NCBI GenBank assembly: GCA_013115135.1
Contig: JABANP010000216.1
Coordinates: 1 to 64,000 of the forward strand
Length of the DNA: 64,000 nucleotides
DNA from: Perkinsus olseni
Taxonomy: Eukaryota; Perkinsozoa; Perkinsida; Perkinsidae
Direction: 5' to 3'
A model generated the notes under the pieces. It was given only the letters and a program-made list of their open reading frames with translations, made no database searches and was not told the origin of the DNA. Made by a program: the position numbers and the translations under genes. Positions 36,060-48,148 of this stretch are shown here, piece by piece (positions within the stretch are counted from its first letter, which is position 1; every line of letters starts with the position of its first letter).

Positions 36060-37759
36060 AGCGAAAATGAACTCCGTAATAATCGTGAGTCTTGGTGGCG
36101 ACAGTATTGTTGAATGATACGTTCGCAGAACGGTTCATCATGAAAAAATGAAAATAAAGAAAAATTTCATTTTCGACAAAATGATTTTTTCGATTTTTCA
36201 CAATGATGAAAATATCATTTTTGACGTAGAGTGGTGTCTTCGAACGCTTTCTACAGCGTTTTTTTCTGACACCTCTAGCCCTCCCTTCACGTCTCTACTA
36301 CCATCTTTACCCGAAAAAACTGGCAAATATCAGCGCTAGCTGACTGCGGCCTCCACCGGTCGATGATGGCGGAGTTCGGCGGTGATTAAAAGAATCCTGA
36401 GAAGAGCACAATGGTGAGTCGGAAAGTGACCGCGAACAAATCGCATCATTTTTCCATCACACAGAGCATGTGGTTTGCACCGGCGTCAAGGCTACTACAG
36501 TTCGTGCAGAAAAGAAAAAGAGTCGAAAGTGAGAAGAGGAAGATGGAAAATGCGATATTAAAAGAGTTCAATGTGAGCGGGAAAACTAACTAGGTTAACG
36601 AGACGCATCATTTTTTCAACACGCAGGGCATGGGAAGTTCAACCGCGTCAAGTCTACCATGGTTTGCTTGGGTCGATCGCGAAGAGTAAAAAAAAGAAAT
36701 AATAAGTAGGAAACGCGAATATTGACATTTGCTACAAGATGCACTTCGGAGGAGAAATGGCAAAATAGAAAACTAGAAGATTGCCAGCGAATCGGTGTGC
36801 ACAAGAAATGACGTTAATTCGTACCAGTCGTTTCTCAATTCGTGGAGGCGTTCTCGTATGAAGTTTCCACTACCTTCCCACCATGCTAACAACTGACTAT
36901 TCATTTTGTGATGCATTGTGAACAAAACGCAGGATGGCCAACGCTTTCATATACACCGAAAATTAAAGTTAACGGGATAAATAGAATTTATGACTGAATA
37001 GTTACAAAAATTTTTTGTCCGCTAATTCGATCCGTGACACATTTAGACAGCATAACAATGCTAGGAGAGCTCATAGTTGAAATTTCAGGGCCATACGAGC
37101 TCTAGGTAAAAAGTTATGCCGGTGACACGAAACGGACTCTTCAGATTGCGCGTACTGTAATTAACTGAAGGACAAACTTTGACCATGAAATGATTCTCAT
37201 CAAAGGAATATCGTATAAGAAATAATCACGTATCGTGCGCATTCTCGATAGGTATACTATCTCAGTGTGATTCTCATGACCGTACTTAACCGAAGGGTAC
37301 TGAGTTTAGTCGCGAGTGAAACTATATTATAATGACCATGTGTCGAACGCCTGGCACGAACCGGTACGAAAGTCCTTGAGGAAAGGAAATAAATCGCAAG
37401 CACCACCACTGCGGCCTGCGAGGCAATTACTTGTCCCGTCGGCGGACTAGTAATTTCATGATATAAATATCTAACCATAACTCCTGACAATTTAGTTTTT
37501 TATTTCCGCAGGAAAAGTGCATTCAAAGAACACAGACACGCGCCTCGTCTAGAGCTACTACCTGATAACTTTCATGGCGCTGAGCAGACGGTGTTGCCTC
37601 CTTCGTCGTGGCCTTTTGCAAGGACGTTCTCCAGAGCGTCTTCCGAGCTCCTAGTCGAATTGATGTGATGAAGAAGAGACGGGTTGGCGATAGCAGGGGA
37701 GACGACAATGACAACATCACAACACTTTTACTACAGAGGTTGAAGATGGGCTTCGACAA
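36060..37759 (-). CDS. Possible small membrane protein gene, copy A (tentative)
   Basis: Three minus-strand pieces are conserved between the duplicated copies. The frame at 37523-37759 starts MSKPIFNLCSKSVVMLSL. The piece at about 37340-37480 contains a hydrophobic GQVIASQAAVVVLAIYFLSS. The piece at about 35990-36090 contains IITEFIFALLLGVAIRIIF. Two of these look like transmembrane helices. Junctions were not resolved, so this may be one gene with introns or just conserved spacer. Confidence 0.3.
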
Positions 37760-38114
37760 AAATAAAGATACGCTCCGGTCTATAAGTAGCTAGCTACTTT
37801 CCAATGGAGGCTCCATCCGGTTGAGGGCCGCACAAGAAAAGCCGAGACCGAAAGATTCTGCCACTGGTATCTTAGCTCGATCCATCCTTCCCACGGAGCC
37901 CCGCACTCTGCAGATTGGATACTCCCGAGGCATAGACCTACTCGTTCCCATTCACCCTTGCTGGGAATATTTAACTAACAACGCAAAAACCGTTTTCACA
38001 CAAATCACAACATAACACATAACCTATCATTCCCAACATATTTTCTTTCATGAATAGAATTACACGACGACGTGAACAACGGCAATTGATGAGCGTAAAT
38101 CATAAGCAGTGACT

Positions 38115-39038
38115 CTATTTCTGTGCGTCTTCCCACTTGCCGACCAGTTCTCTGACGCTATCGATGCTCTCGTAGGACCCCACAGTATAGTGGAAACCGA
38201 CAACCCAGTCGATGCCAGTGTCGTAGCCTTGAGGCGGGTTGGCCGCGAGAAAAGAGAATATCTTTCGGGACCTCCCAGGATTTTTCTGCTCAGGGAACAT
38301 CCCTACCAACTTTTCCGCAACTCTCTTCTTATTCAAGTGTGCGAAAGGGGAGACGGGGGTGTAGAATTCAAAGGCATCTTTCATTTTGTCTGTTTGACAA
38401 CGAACGTGGGTGCTGCCGGTACGTGAGAGGTAGAGGAGAAAGTAATCTTCATTTTCGAGTCTGAAATCGCAAACTGAAAGATGGCCGGAGCGCCGCAGCT
38501 GACTACCCGAAGTGATATCGAAGGGTTCCACCGCCCGGCGCCGCACCGTCTGTGAAAAGGCTGTAAGCTATGATATTTGCATCACTCTTGAAGTGTGGAT
38601 TCAATTTCACTTCGAGCTTTTTGTCGTCGTTCCAACGCAGCCTGCATGTGTTGTTTGAAACTAGGCTGATGTCACCAGGGAGCTGCAAAGAGACGAATGA
38701 GTTCATCTTCAGTTTTCCACAGAAAAAAACGGACGGGAGAATTACGAATAAGATCCATTGAAAAGGTTTCGAATTTATTTCCATCGTTAGACTCTCGATG
38801 GGTTTTCGAAAAAACTTTTTTCAGATGAACCAAACTTACCGAAATATCCTGAAGGACTTCTTCCATGGAATTAATTCAGTAGCATCGATTTGATAGGAGA
38901 CCGAGGCCAACTGAGAAGCAGTTGCAATTGTCAAACTAGCGATTGAGGGTTAGAGTTTACAGTCCTTTCGCTGCCGCTACTTTGAAGGGCCGTAGCACCT
39001 GCGAGTTGAAGCAAGACGGCGATAGTAGGAAGGAGCAT
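38115..39038 (-). pseudogene. Secreted-family gene 1, copy A, broken by a 7-base deletion
   Basis: Equivalent exons to the intact copy B gene lie at 39038-38961, 38910-38840, 38706-38507 and 38460-38115. Exon 2 is 71 nt instead of 78. Seven bases are lost between GATGC and GAATT, which shifts the frame and also abolishes continuity with exon 3. Exons 3 and 4 are otherwise open and nearly identical to copy B. The product and family are described at the copy B entry. Loss occurred after the duplication. Confidence 0.75.
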
Positions 39039-39319
39039 TACAGTTCGTGGCTACAACTGATCCTCACGAAGAACCAAGATTCAAGCTCCATGGTTACGGG
39101 GATTCTATCATGATGCTTGCAAAATGTGGTACCGCGGTCCATACAATCAGAATCGATCGAAGCTGTTCATCGCTAGCGATTATTAGTCATATCATATCGC
39201 TAATCTTTGTCTACGGTTGCGTTCAGTCGGGGAAGTATCACACCGCGGGCGGAGTTCTACCTCCGAAGTAAATGGCTTGATTTACCAAGCTTTTGGAATC
39301 ACTCGAGTTACGGGTGGTG

Positions 39320-40160
39320 TAAGACATCCTGGATGTCACATCCACAACCCTAGGTGTGCGCCCCTTCAGGAGTGTTGTATCGCTGTAGTGTACGCGTGCA
39401 GGCAGAAAATCCGCGCATCTTTGATCTCGCTCGCCCAACGCGGTGCAAAAACCGTGGGCCGGCGGGCGAGCGAGATGTTACCCAACCTTAGGTATCTCCC
39501 GATACGTTTGAAATTCGCGACTGATTGGCGTCAAGATTGGCCTCGGTCCAGTTCCTCGCGGACCGAAGGCGACAAACAAGAGGAAGCTCTGTGCTAAGCA
39601 GGGATGCCTGAAACAGGTAAGCATAATTCGACGGCCTTCTAGTTTTCTTCCTTTCTTCGATTAGTTGGTGTTCCTTTTTCAGGCTCGCGACGGGAGTTCG
39701 CACTGCATCAGCCACGGTGGTGGCCGTCGGTGCGAGGTCCCAAGCTGCACGAAGAGTGCCGTGGGCAGCAGCAGTTGCTGCAAGGCCCACGGCGGAGGGA
39801 GGAGATGTACTGTGGATGGCTGTACCACCGCTGCCCGCCCAGGCCCCCCAACTGTGCCAAAAGCACGGTGGTCGGGAGCCTAGGCGGGCTGGTGGAAGAG
39901 GTAGGTCTGGGCTGGCCACCCATTCCGAAGGTATGGTTGATGGGAGGTGGTTGGCTTACTCGCCTCCTGAGGATTCGCCTCGCTTCGATGTGCCTGCTCC
40001 TTCTTCTCAGGTAAGTGAGCTGACGCTGGCGGCCGAAGACGGGAAGGGAAGCATGAACATTTGGAGAGTGGACAAAACCGAGGAAGAAATAGTTTTAAAT
40101 TCGCTTGGTGATGGTTTTGTTTTACTTGACATTCCTCCTCAGGTACCATCCGAAGGCTGA
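39320..40160 (+). pseudogene. HGGG/Cys zinc-repeat protein gene, copy A, start codon lost and frame broken
   Basis: Copy A lacks about nine bases that hold the ATG in copy B: it reads GCGACTGATTGGCGTCAAG where B has an ATGCAGGCTCATC-containing segment. It also lacks two bases in a C-rich run near 39842-39850, so the reading frame ends after the second zinc repeat (TVPKARWSGA). The exon-2 coding (CISHGGGRRCEVPSCTKSA) is otherwise preserved. See the copy B gene for function. Confidence 0.7.
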
Positions 40161-40699
40161 AGGTCGAAGATAGGTGTTTCATGCATGGGTGTGATTGATT
40201 CGATTGTGTATATGCGTGCTTGGTTCTTGAGTTGTGAGATCTTGAATCAATACATGGTCTGGCCTTAGTAAAATTCGGATGAAGTCCACTGGTGACAGAA
40301 TTGCCGCAATTCTAACTCGGAAGTTCTAATGTTCTCACGGGGGCTGTGCGGCGCACGGTGTGGGCCGCGGGCCGCGCCGCTGCTAGCCGCTTGCTAGCCT
40401 ACATCACAGTAGCTGCAATACAGCTAGACTCGGCTCGCTTTCTCGACGTCTGCTCTAAGGTACCACTGAGCCAGTGGCACTTCGGAACGACTGGGCTACT
40501 CTGCGAGTTGCTAGCCTCTGTCCAACGCAAGTTTCCTATCGATACGCTCGCGGTTCCACGCGCGAACCGTTTATGGCGAACGCCGACCGATCCGCTCATC
40601 TGGGCGCGCGTCTTTTCCAGCTACGCTCGTAGCAGAAAGGAATTCCACTCCGGAGAGCCCCTTAGTCTCATCCGCGTCAGGACTTTTTCCTCCTACTCA

Positions 40700-41465
40700 A
40701 TGCTTTCCATCACCCATATTTCTTCTCTGGTGGCTCTGGCCTCAGCCATGACTCTCCAGAGGACGGCCTACCGCGCCAGGGAGGGAATCTCCGAGGTTGG
40801 ACTTGCCGCATAGGGAAGTGTACTCATCGTTGCTCGTTCAGCCCCCTCCCGCAGACTACATAGTGAAAGACCCTCAAGGAGATTTAGTGAAAGTGAGGGC
40901 TTGTGACGCCGCTGTAGGGCCGTCAACGTGTGACCGTGTTTCAGATCAGAGCGGAGGACGATGATACGTGTTCTTTCGACTATGGCAGCGAAAAAGGAAC
41001 GCTGAGGTTTTCGATTGAGTTCGGGGAATATTCAGCCGCGGCGAATCTCTATGACGGCGGCCGTAACCTTTTCGAAATAAGGTATGATTCGTTAGCGGTA
41101 TCTGTGCGCATATAGTTTCTGATTTCAGCGAGGATCCTCGCGACGGTCGAAGCTGCATATACTATCACACTCCGAGTAGCATTCAGTCTGCCTCGGTCCC
41201 CAAGAACGAGTTCGAGGCTGTATTCAAGTCCGTTAACCCTTTCCATCATTTGAAGGAGATCGTACTGTTGTATATGAAGCCCACTCTCCGCTGCAAAGAA
41301 CTGTTCGATGCGGTCGTGTCCACTCCCCCAGCCGAGTACCAGAAAGGCGCACAAGGCTTTCTCCAGTTCTTGAGGGATACGCACTCTAAACGAAATCGAT
41401 TGATTACAGAGTGGAACAAGACGCACATGAAGAGAATTATCTCCAACCTAACCCGAGCGATGTGA
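40700..41465 (+). CDS. Secreted-family gene 2, copy A, 206 aa
   Basis: Exons 40700-40795, 40842-40892, 40945-41081 and 41129-41465 total 621 nt and close in frame (206 residues). The signal peptide is MLSITHISSLVALASA. A short exon encodes PPPADYIVKDPQGDLVK. The third exon carries DDDTCSFDYGSEKGTLRFS and AAANLYDGG. The last carries FEAVFKSVNPFHHLKE, then STPPAEYQKGAQGFLQFLRD and a WN-rich tail. No known domain is recognised. It is clearly homologous to 48149-48881 in copy B. It also shares exon number, phases and the PF.HL...PP..Y..G pattern with gene 1 on the opposite strand. This is probably an extracellular protein of a lineage-specific family. Confidence 0.75.
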
Positions 41466-41839
41466 TTCATGTGTGTGCCGTGTTTGATTCATTGCTAATC
41501 AAATCGATGTGCTGTTCAAATCCCCCAACTGTTCTGTTCTACGAAGTAACTCAGTCACTACGCCGGGCATATGCCCACTATGATCAGGATGGTGTCTCAG
41601 GAAGCGGCTTTTACACTAACCCAAGATACGGCCTAATACTCGACTCGACTGTCGACGCTCGCCCAAGCCGAGTCGCGCTGAGCGATCGATTTAACAGCTT
41701 TCGCTACCGCGTGTACAGTACACCGTTACAGTGGCTGCTGTCGCTATTTGCGACTCGCAGACGATTAGAATGTGACGAGTCGTCAGTCTGTCCATAGTCA
41801 TGTCGTCACTGACGACTATCGACGACTATGTCAAAAGTG

Positions 41840-41955
41840 AACTATGTGAAAGTCACTTCCTGAATTCTGCTACAGTGTCATCCCGGCTCTTTGAACCAGA
41901 GGCCGCCCTGTCGGTTGTTGGTATAGGTGCTGAGGACAATCACTCATCTCGTTTT
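41840..41955 (+). repeat. Upstream module, copy 1 of 3
   Basis: A block reading AGTCACTTCCTGAATTCTGC through GGTGCTGAGGACAATCACTC recurs at 49385-49480 and 49650-49757. It lies about 180-270 bases before the signal-peptide start of the 139-aa gene in each case, so it may be promoter or 5' untranslated sequence. Confidence 0.7.
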
Positions 41956-42128
41956 TCGGTTTTTCTATCAAAAGTAGATTTCAAGCGACGATGTTCTAAT
42001 GTACACTTTTTGTATCAAAATTGATTTCAAACGGGACATGCTTTTGCATCAGGCGTTAAAAGTATAAATCCGTAGATCCGATCTACTAGATCGGAATCCG
42101 TGCTCGGTTTTTCCTTGTTGTCTCGGCG

Positions 42129-42669
42129 ATGATGATCGCAGTGAGCGCGAGAGCAGCTCTCGTAGTTGTGGGCCTCTCAGTTATGTCCGGCCATGCCGTC
42201 CTATCACCAACCACCGACCGTTCTAAACGACAAGACAGCGGCATTCAACTCGATATAGATTTCAAAGCCTTGACAAGAGACATCGAGAGACTCCTGGGAC
42301 GGTGGAAGCCGAGGTCGGCCCATGAACGACACGTCAAGGTAAGATACCACCGACCGAGAGCGACTGAACCAATTCGCCGGACGGTTTTCATTATTATCCT
42401 GGAACCGGTGTCCCTGCTTTGTCAAGGGCCAGCATCAACCCTAGATTCTCCATTAAGAGCTGCAGGTTCGCGCCAGTCTGTGGTTACAGCGTCTCCGAGC
42501 TTGCCACTGTGGGCGGCAAGTCTCATTGCAACACACTCGGAACGACTATGCTCTTCTATTGAAACAAGGCTGCGTCACTGGTACACAGCAGAATGACCGG
42601 GATGACTATCGCCGACGTTCTCAAACTGCCGGTATGTGTCGACCCCCTCTGTTCTGGCCCGCGCAGTGA
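42129..42669 (+). CDS. Small secreted protein, copy A, 139 aa
   Basis: Exons 42129-42338 and 42460-42669 (210 nt each) close in frame at TGA. Residues 1-24 (ARAALVVVGLSVMSGHA core) are a signal peptide. The mature part has DIDFKALTRDIERLLGRW and, in exon 2, LQVRASLWLQRLRACHCGRQ and YALLLKQGCVTGTQQ. No family recognised. The acceptor used here is AG at 42458-42459; a nearby CTAG gives an alternative. The homologous segment in copy B has an in-frame TAG in the signal peptide and a different C-terminus. Confidence 0.55.
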
Positions 42670-42997
42670 CATGCCGTATCCATTGTTTAAGACGTTAGTA
42701 CAACAACAACAACAAGCTGTCTATGAGCTGCGGGGAAGTGAGAGTTACCAGTATCTGATGAGATGCTTGGGACAACCCTTGAGAGGGGAAATTCAGGAGA
42801 ATTATCTCCGAGGCATCCCTGAAGAGACCGTATGGGAGGGGTTAGATGAACGTAATGATGCTCCATGGCGTACGTATGGTATGCACAGAAGGTGGAAACA
42901 ACTCGAGCAAGGGCAAGGCGAGACTGTCCTGGACAGTCTGTCCATGAGTTCGCCAACCGTGTTACGTCGATGGCATCTGTTATTTATACTTCGTTAA
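42593..42997 (+). CDS. Hypothetical ORF, 134 aa
   Basis: An ATG-started open frame that overlaps the end of the 139-aa gene in another frame. It contains a glutamine run (QQQQQ) and a mixed polar sequence. It has no counterpart in copy B, where the duplication ends. It could be a downstream exon of the preceding gene. Weakly supported. Confidence 0.25.
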   Translation: MTGMTIADVLKLPVCVDPLCSGPRSDMPYPLFKTLVQQQQQAVYELRGSESYQYLMRCLGQPLRGEIQENYLRGIPEETVWEGLDERNDAPWRTYGMHRRWKQLEQGQGETVLDSLSMSSPTVLRRWHLLFILR

Positions 42998-43519
42998 GGG
43001 CGATCGAGCAGCCTGCTAGAGCCTAGCCCCACTTTCTCGTCGGGATGGAAGCGAACAAGGCTGAAAGTTTGGGCATATACGTATTCGAGCATGGGGAGTC
43101 CGAATCTGCGACTGAAATCAACTCAAGAGGGTTGGGTGATATCGAACACGCAAAACCTGCCAGAAAGGGTAATTCCTATAACTTTTTCTCCCAAAAAGTT
43201 GATAAAACAGTAGGTTCAACTTTAAATCCACATAACCGTTGAACGAAGGAAGAATGACGCGAGAAAAGCGTCCGTCCACAAAATTTTTGCGGTAAAAAAA
43301 ATTATCCTTTCAAATTTTTTCGCAAAATTTTTCTTTCATTCATCGAAGCTTTTTGCGGCAAAAAGCTTTGATGCATGAAAGGTGACCAGTTGCAAGCATA
43401 TAGGTAATAAAAGAGAGTATACAAAACAATTCTTGCCAGGATTTTTTTCGCCAAAAAATCTCGAAAATCCGGAATGAAGAAAATTGGATGAAAATGATAC
43501 GAATGGCAACTCCGAGAAG

Positions 43520-45222
43520 AAGAGCGAAAATGACCTCCGTAATAATCGTGAGTCTTGGTGGCGACATTATTGTTGAATGATACGTTCGCAGAACGGTTCA
43601 TCATGAAAAAATGAAAATAAAGAAAAATTTCATTTTCGACAAAATGATTTTTTCGATTTTTCACAATGATGAAAATATCATTTTTGACGTAGAGTGGTGT
43701 CTTCGAACGCTTTCTACAGCGTTTTTTTCTGACACCTCTAGCCCTCCCTTCACGTCTCTACTACCATCTTTACCCGAAAAAAACTGGCAAATATCAGCGC
43801 TAGCTGACTGCGGCCTCCACCGGTCGATGATGGCGGAGTTCGGCGGTGATTAAAAGAATCCTGAGAAGAGCACAATGGTGAGTCGGAAAGTGACCGCGAA
43901 CAAATCGCATCATTTTTCCATCACACAGAGCATGTGGTTTTGCACCGGCGTCAAGGCTACTACAGTTCGTGCAGAAAAGAAAAAGAGTCGAAAGTGAGAA
44001 GAGGAAGATGGAAAATGCGATATTAAAAGAGTTCAATGTGAGCGGGAAAACTAACTAGGTTAACGAGACGCATCATTTTTTCAACACGCAGGGCATGGGA
44101 AGTTCAACCGCGTCAAGTCTACCATGGTTTGCTCGGGTCGATCGCGAAGAGTAAAAAAAAGAAAAAATAAGTAGGAAACGCGAATATTGACATCTGCTAC
44201 AAGATGCACTTCGGAGGAGAAATGGCAAAATAGAAAACTAGAAGATTGCCAGCGAATCGGTGGGCACGAGAAATAACGTGAACTCGTACCACTCGTTTCT
44301 CAATTCGTGGATGCGTTCTCGTATGAAGTTTCCACTACCTTCCCCACCATGCTAACGACACTTCATTTAGTGATGCATCATGAGCAAAATGCAAGATGGC
44401 AAACACTTTTATATACACCGAAAATTAAAGTTAACGGGATAAATAGAATTTGTGACTGAATAGTTACAAAAATTTTTTGTTCGCTAATTCGATCCGTGAC
44501 ACATTTAGACAGTATAACAATGCTAGGAGAGCTCATAGTTGAAATTTCAGGGCCATACGAGCTCTAGGTAAAAAGTTATGCCGGTGACACGAAACGGACT
44601 CTTCAGATTGCGCCTACTGTAATTAACTGAAGGACAAACTTTGACCATGAAATGATTCTCATCAAAGGAATATCGTATAATAAATAATCACGTATCGTGC
44701 GCATTCTCGATAGGTATACTATCTCAGTGTGATTCTCATGACCGTACTTAACCAAAGGATACTGAGTTTAGTCGCGGGTGAAGCTCCATTGTAATGACCA
44801 TGTGGCGAACGCATGGCACGAACCGGTACGAAAGTCCTTGAGGAAAGGAAATAAATCGCAAGCACCACCACTGCGGCCTACGAGGCAATTACTTGTCCCG
44901 CCGGCGGACTAGTAATTTCATGATATAAATATTCAACCGTAACTCCTGACAATTTAGTTATTTATTTCCGCAGGAAAAGTACATTCAAAAGAACACAGAC
45001 ACGCGCCTCGTCTAGAGCTACTACCTGATAATTTTCATGGCGCTGAGCAGACGGTGTTGCCTCCTTCGTCGTGCCCTTTTGCAATGACGTTCTCCAGAGA
45101 GTCTTCCGAGCTCCTAGTCGAATTGATGTGATGAAGAAGAGACGGGTTGGGGATAGCAGGGGAGACGACAATGACAACATCACAACACTTTTACCACAGA
45201 GGTTGAAGATGGGCTTCGACAA
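43520..45222 (-). CDS. Possible small membrane protein gene, copy B (tentative)
   Basis: Counterpart of the 36060-37759 candidate: MSKPIFNLCGKSVVMLSL at 45222 downward, a hydrophobic piece near 44880, and LTIITEVIFALLLGVAIRII near 43490-43560. Conservation between copies is high, but the copies are recent, so this says little about coding. Confidence 0.3.
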
Positions 45223-45578
45223 AAATAAAGATACGCTCCGGTCTATGAGTAGCTAGCTACTTTCCAATGGAGGCTCCATCCGGTTGAGGGTCGCACAAGA
45301 ATAGCCGAGACCGAAAGATTCTCCCAGTGGTATCTTAGGTCGATCCATGCTTCCCACGGAGCCCCGCACTCTGCAGATTGGATACTCCCGAGGCATAGAC
45401 CTACTCGTTCCCATTCACCTTTGCTGGGAATATTCAACTAACAACGCAAAAACCGTTTTTCGTACAAATTACAACATAACACATAACCTATCATTCCCAA
45501 CATATTTTCTTTCATGAATAGAATTTCACGACGACGTGAACAACAGCAATTGATGAGCGTAAATCATAAGCAGTGACT

Positions 45579-46508
45579 CTATTTCTGTGCGTCTTCCCAC
45601 TTGCCGACCAGTTCTCTGACGCTATCGATGCTCTCGTAGGACCCCACAGTATAGTGGAAACCGACAACCCAGTCGATGCCAGTGTCGTAGCCTTGAGGCG
45701 GGTTGGCCGCGAGAAAAGAGAATATCTTTCGGGACCTCCCAGGATTTTTCTGCTCAGGGAACATCCCTACCAACTTTTCCGCAACTCTCTTCTTATTCAA
45801 GTGTGCGAAAGGGGAGACGGAGGTGTAGAATTTAGAGGCATCTTTCATTTTGTCTGTTTGACAACGAACGTAGGTGCTGCCGGTACGTGAGAGGGAGAGG
45901 AGAAAGTAATCTTCATTCTCGAGTCTGAAATCGCAAACTGAAAGACGGCCGAAGCGCCGTAGCTGACTACCCGAAGTGATATCGAAGGGTTCCACCGCCC
46001 GGCGCCGCACCGTCTGTGAAAAGGCTGTAAGCTATGATATTTCCATCACTCTTGAAGTGTGGATTCAATTTCACTTCGAGCTTTTTGTCGTCGTTCCAAC
46101 GCAGCCTGCATGTGTTGTTTGACATTAGGCTGATGTCGCCAGGGAGTTGCAGAGAGACGAATGAGTACATCTTCAGTTTTCCACAGAAAAAAACGGACGG
46201 GAGAATTACGAATAAAATCCATTGAAAAGGTTCCGAATTTATTTCCATCGTTAGACTCTCGATGGCCTCTCGAATAAACTTTTTTCAGGTGAACCAAACT
46301 TACCGAAATGTCCTTAAGGACTTCTTCCATGGAATTCATTCGTCCAGCCAAGGCATCGATTTGATAGGCGACCGAGGCCAACTGAAAGCAGTTGCGATTG
46401 ACAAATTAGCGAAGGAGGGTTAGAGTTTACAGTCCTCTTGCTGCCGCTACTTCTTAGGGCCGTAGCACCTGCGAGTTGAAGTAAGACGGCGATAGTAGGA
46501 AGGAGCAT
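45579..46508 (-). CDS. Secreted-family gene 1, copy B, intact, 233 aa
   Basis: Exons 46508-46431, 46381-46304, 46170-45971 and 45924-45579 total 702 nt. All junctions are in phase, ending CAG AAA TAG. The signal peptide is MLLPTIAVLLQLAGATA. Exon 2 encodes a helical segment (YQIDALAGRMNSMEEVLKDI). Exon 3 carries NNTCRLRWNDDKKLEVKL and ends GGGTLRYHFG. Exon 4 carries VSPFAHLNKKR, then LAANPPQGYDTGIDWVVGF and a charged tail. No known domain is recognised. The layout and spacing match gene 2 on the opposite strand. The introns are 46, 49, 122 and 133-nt class, with TTTCAG-type acceptors. This is probably an extracellular or secreted effector-like protein; the role is unknown. Confidence 0.75.
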
Positions 46509-46994
46509 TACAGTTCGTGGCTACAACTGATCCTCACGAAGAACCAAGATTCAAGCTCCATGGTTACGGGGATTCTATCATGATGCTTGCAAAATGTGGT
46601 ACCGCGGTCCATACAATCAGAATCGATCGAAGCTGTTCATCGCTAGCGATTATTAGTCATATCATATCGCTAATCTTTGTCTACGGTTGCGTTCAGTCGG
46701 GGAAGTATCACACCGCGGGCGGAGTTCTACCTCCGAAGTAAATGGCTTGATTTACCAAGCTTTTGGAATCACTCGAGTTACGGGTGGTGTAAGACATCCT
46801 GGATGTCACATCCACAACCCTAGGTGTGCGCCCCCTTCAGGAGTGTTGTATCGCTGTAGTGTACGCGTGCAGTGTGCGTAGTCCGCGCATCTTTAATCTC
46901 GCTCGCCCAACGCGGTGCAAAACCGTGGGCCGGCGGGCGAGCGAGATGTTACCCAAACTTAGGTATCTCTCGATACGTTTGAAATTTGCGACTA

Positions 46995-47638
46995 ATGCAG
47001 GCTCATCGCGTCAAGATTGGCCTCGGTCCAGTTCCTCGCGGACCGAAGGCGTCAAACAAGAGGAAGCTCTGTGCTAAGCAGGGATGCCTGAAACAGGTAA
47101 GCATAATTCGACGGCTTTCTAGTTTTCTCCCTCTCTTCGATTAATGGTTGTTTTTCAGGCTCGCGACGGGAGTTCGCACTGCATCAACCACGGTGGTGGC
47201 CGTCGGTGCGAGGTCCCAAGCTGCACGAAGAGTGCCGTGGGCAGCAGCAATCGCTGCAAGGCCCACGGCGGAGGGAGGAGATGCACTGTGGATGGCTGTA
47301 CCACCGCTGCCCGCCCAGGCCCCCGACAACTGTGCCAAAAGCACGGTGGTCGGGAGCCTAGGCGGGCTGGTGGGAGAGGTAGGTCTGGGCTGGCCACCCA
47401 CTCCGAAGGTATGGTTGACAGGAGGTGGTTGGTTTACTCGCCTCCTGAGGATTCGCCTCGCTTCGACGTGCCGGCTCCTCCTTCTCAGGTAAGTGAGCTG
47501 ACGCTGGCGGTCGAAGACGGGAAGGGAAGCATGAACATCTGGAGAGTGGACAAGGCCGAGGAAGAACTAGTTTTTAATTCGCTTGGTGATGGTTTTGTTT
47601 TACTTGACATTCCTCTTCAGGTACCTCCCGAAGGCTGA
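46995..47638 (+). CDS. HGGG/Cys zinc-repeat protein, copy B, intact, 193 aa
   Basis: Exon 1 is 46995-47096 (34 codons, starting MQAHRVKIGLGPVPRGPK) and exon 2 is 47159-47638. The 62-nt intron is GT-AG and phase 0. The protein has three successive repeats of the form C-x4-C...C-x2-H-GG: CAKQGC...CINH, CEVPSC...CKAH, CTVDGC...CQKH. HGGG(R/K)RC repeats of this type occur in plant WRKY-associated and oomycete proteins and are thought to bind zinc. The tail (ELTLAVEDGKGSMNIWRV) is acidic. A strong donor (GTAAGT, 47490) and acceptor (CTCTTCAG, ending 47621) enclose 132 bases without a stop, so a shorter spliced form is possible. It lies between the two secreted-family genes. Probable nuclear or DNA-binding role, inferred only. 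Confidence 0.7.
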
Positions 47639-48148
47639 AGGAACTTCAGTGAAGGTCGAAGATAGGTGTTCCATGCATTAGTGTGATTGATTCGATTGTC
47701 TATATGCGCGCTTGGCTCTTGCGTTATGAGCTTGTGGATCAATAAGGTGTATCATACACGCACATACAGTGTAATACACAGTGTAAACCCGAACCCAACA
47801 TACACTGAGTGTATGGAAGCCACTGGGCTCAAGTTGAACCGTTCAACATATGTCTAATTTCATCTGGCTTTGGTAACACTCGGATGAAGCTGGAGCTCCG
47901 TCTACTATCTCCCCTATTTGCTCTCGCGTAGGCACTGGCACTTGCTGTGGGACACTTCAGAACGGCTGGGCTACTCTACGAATTGTTAGCTTCTGTCCAA
48001 CGCGAGTGTCCTAGGTATACGTTCGCAGTTCCATGCGCGAACGCCGGTCGATCCGCTCATCTGGGCGCGCGTCTTTTCCAGTCACTCTCGTAGCAGAAAG
48101 GAATTCCTTCTTACCCTCATCTGTATCAGAATTTCTTCTTGCTCCCCG

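Larger units (their letters stand above)
35740..43190. repeat. Tandem duplication, copy A
   Basis: Sequence from about 35740 recurs from about 43195, with an offset of 7463-7470 over the first 4 kb (38109 matches 45573; 39047 matches 46517) and a growing offset further right because of indels. Some blocks, such as 39039-39340, appear identical, while others differ by several percent. The left border lies about 340 bp upstream of the transporter start codon. Confidence 0.9.

Noticed and set aside
39047..39271. 74-residue ORF identical in both duplicated copies (also 46517-46741)
   Set aside because: It starts with GTG and lies between divergent genes. Identity reflects recent duplication rather than protein constraint.
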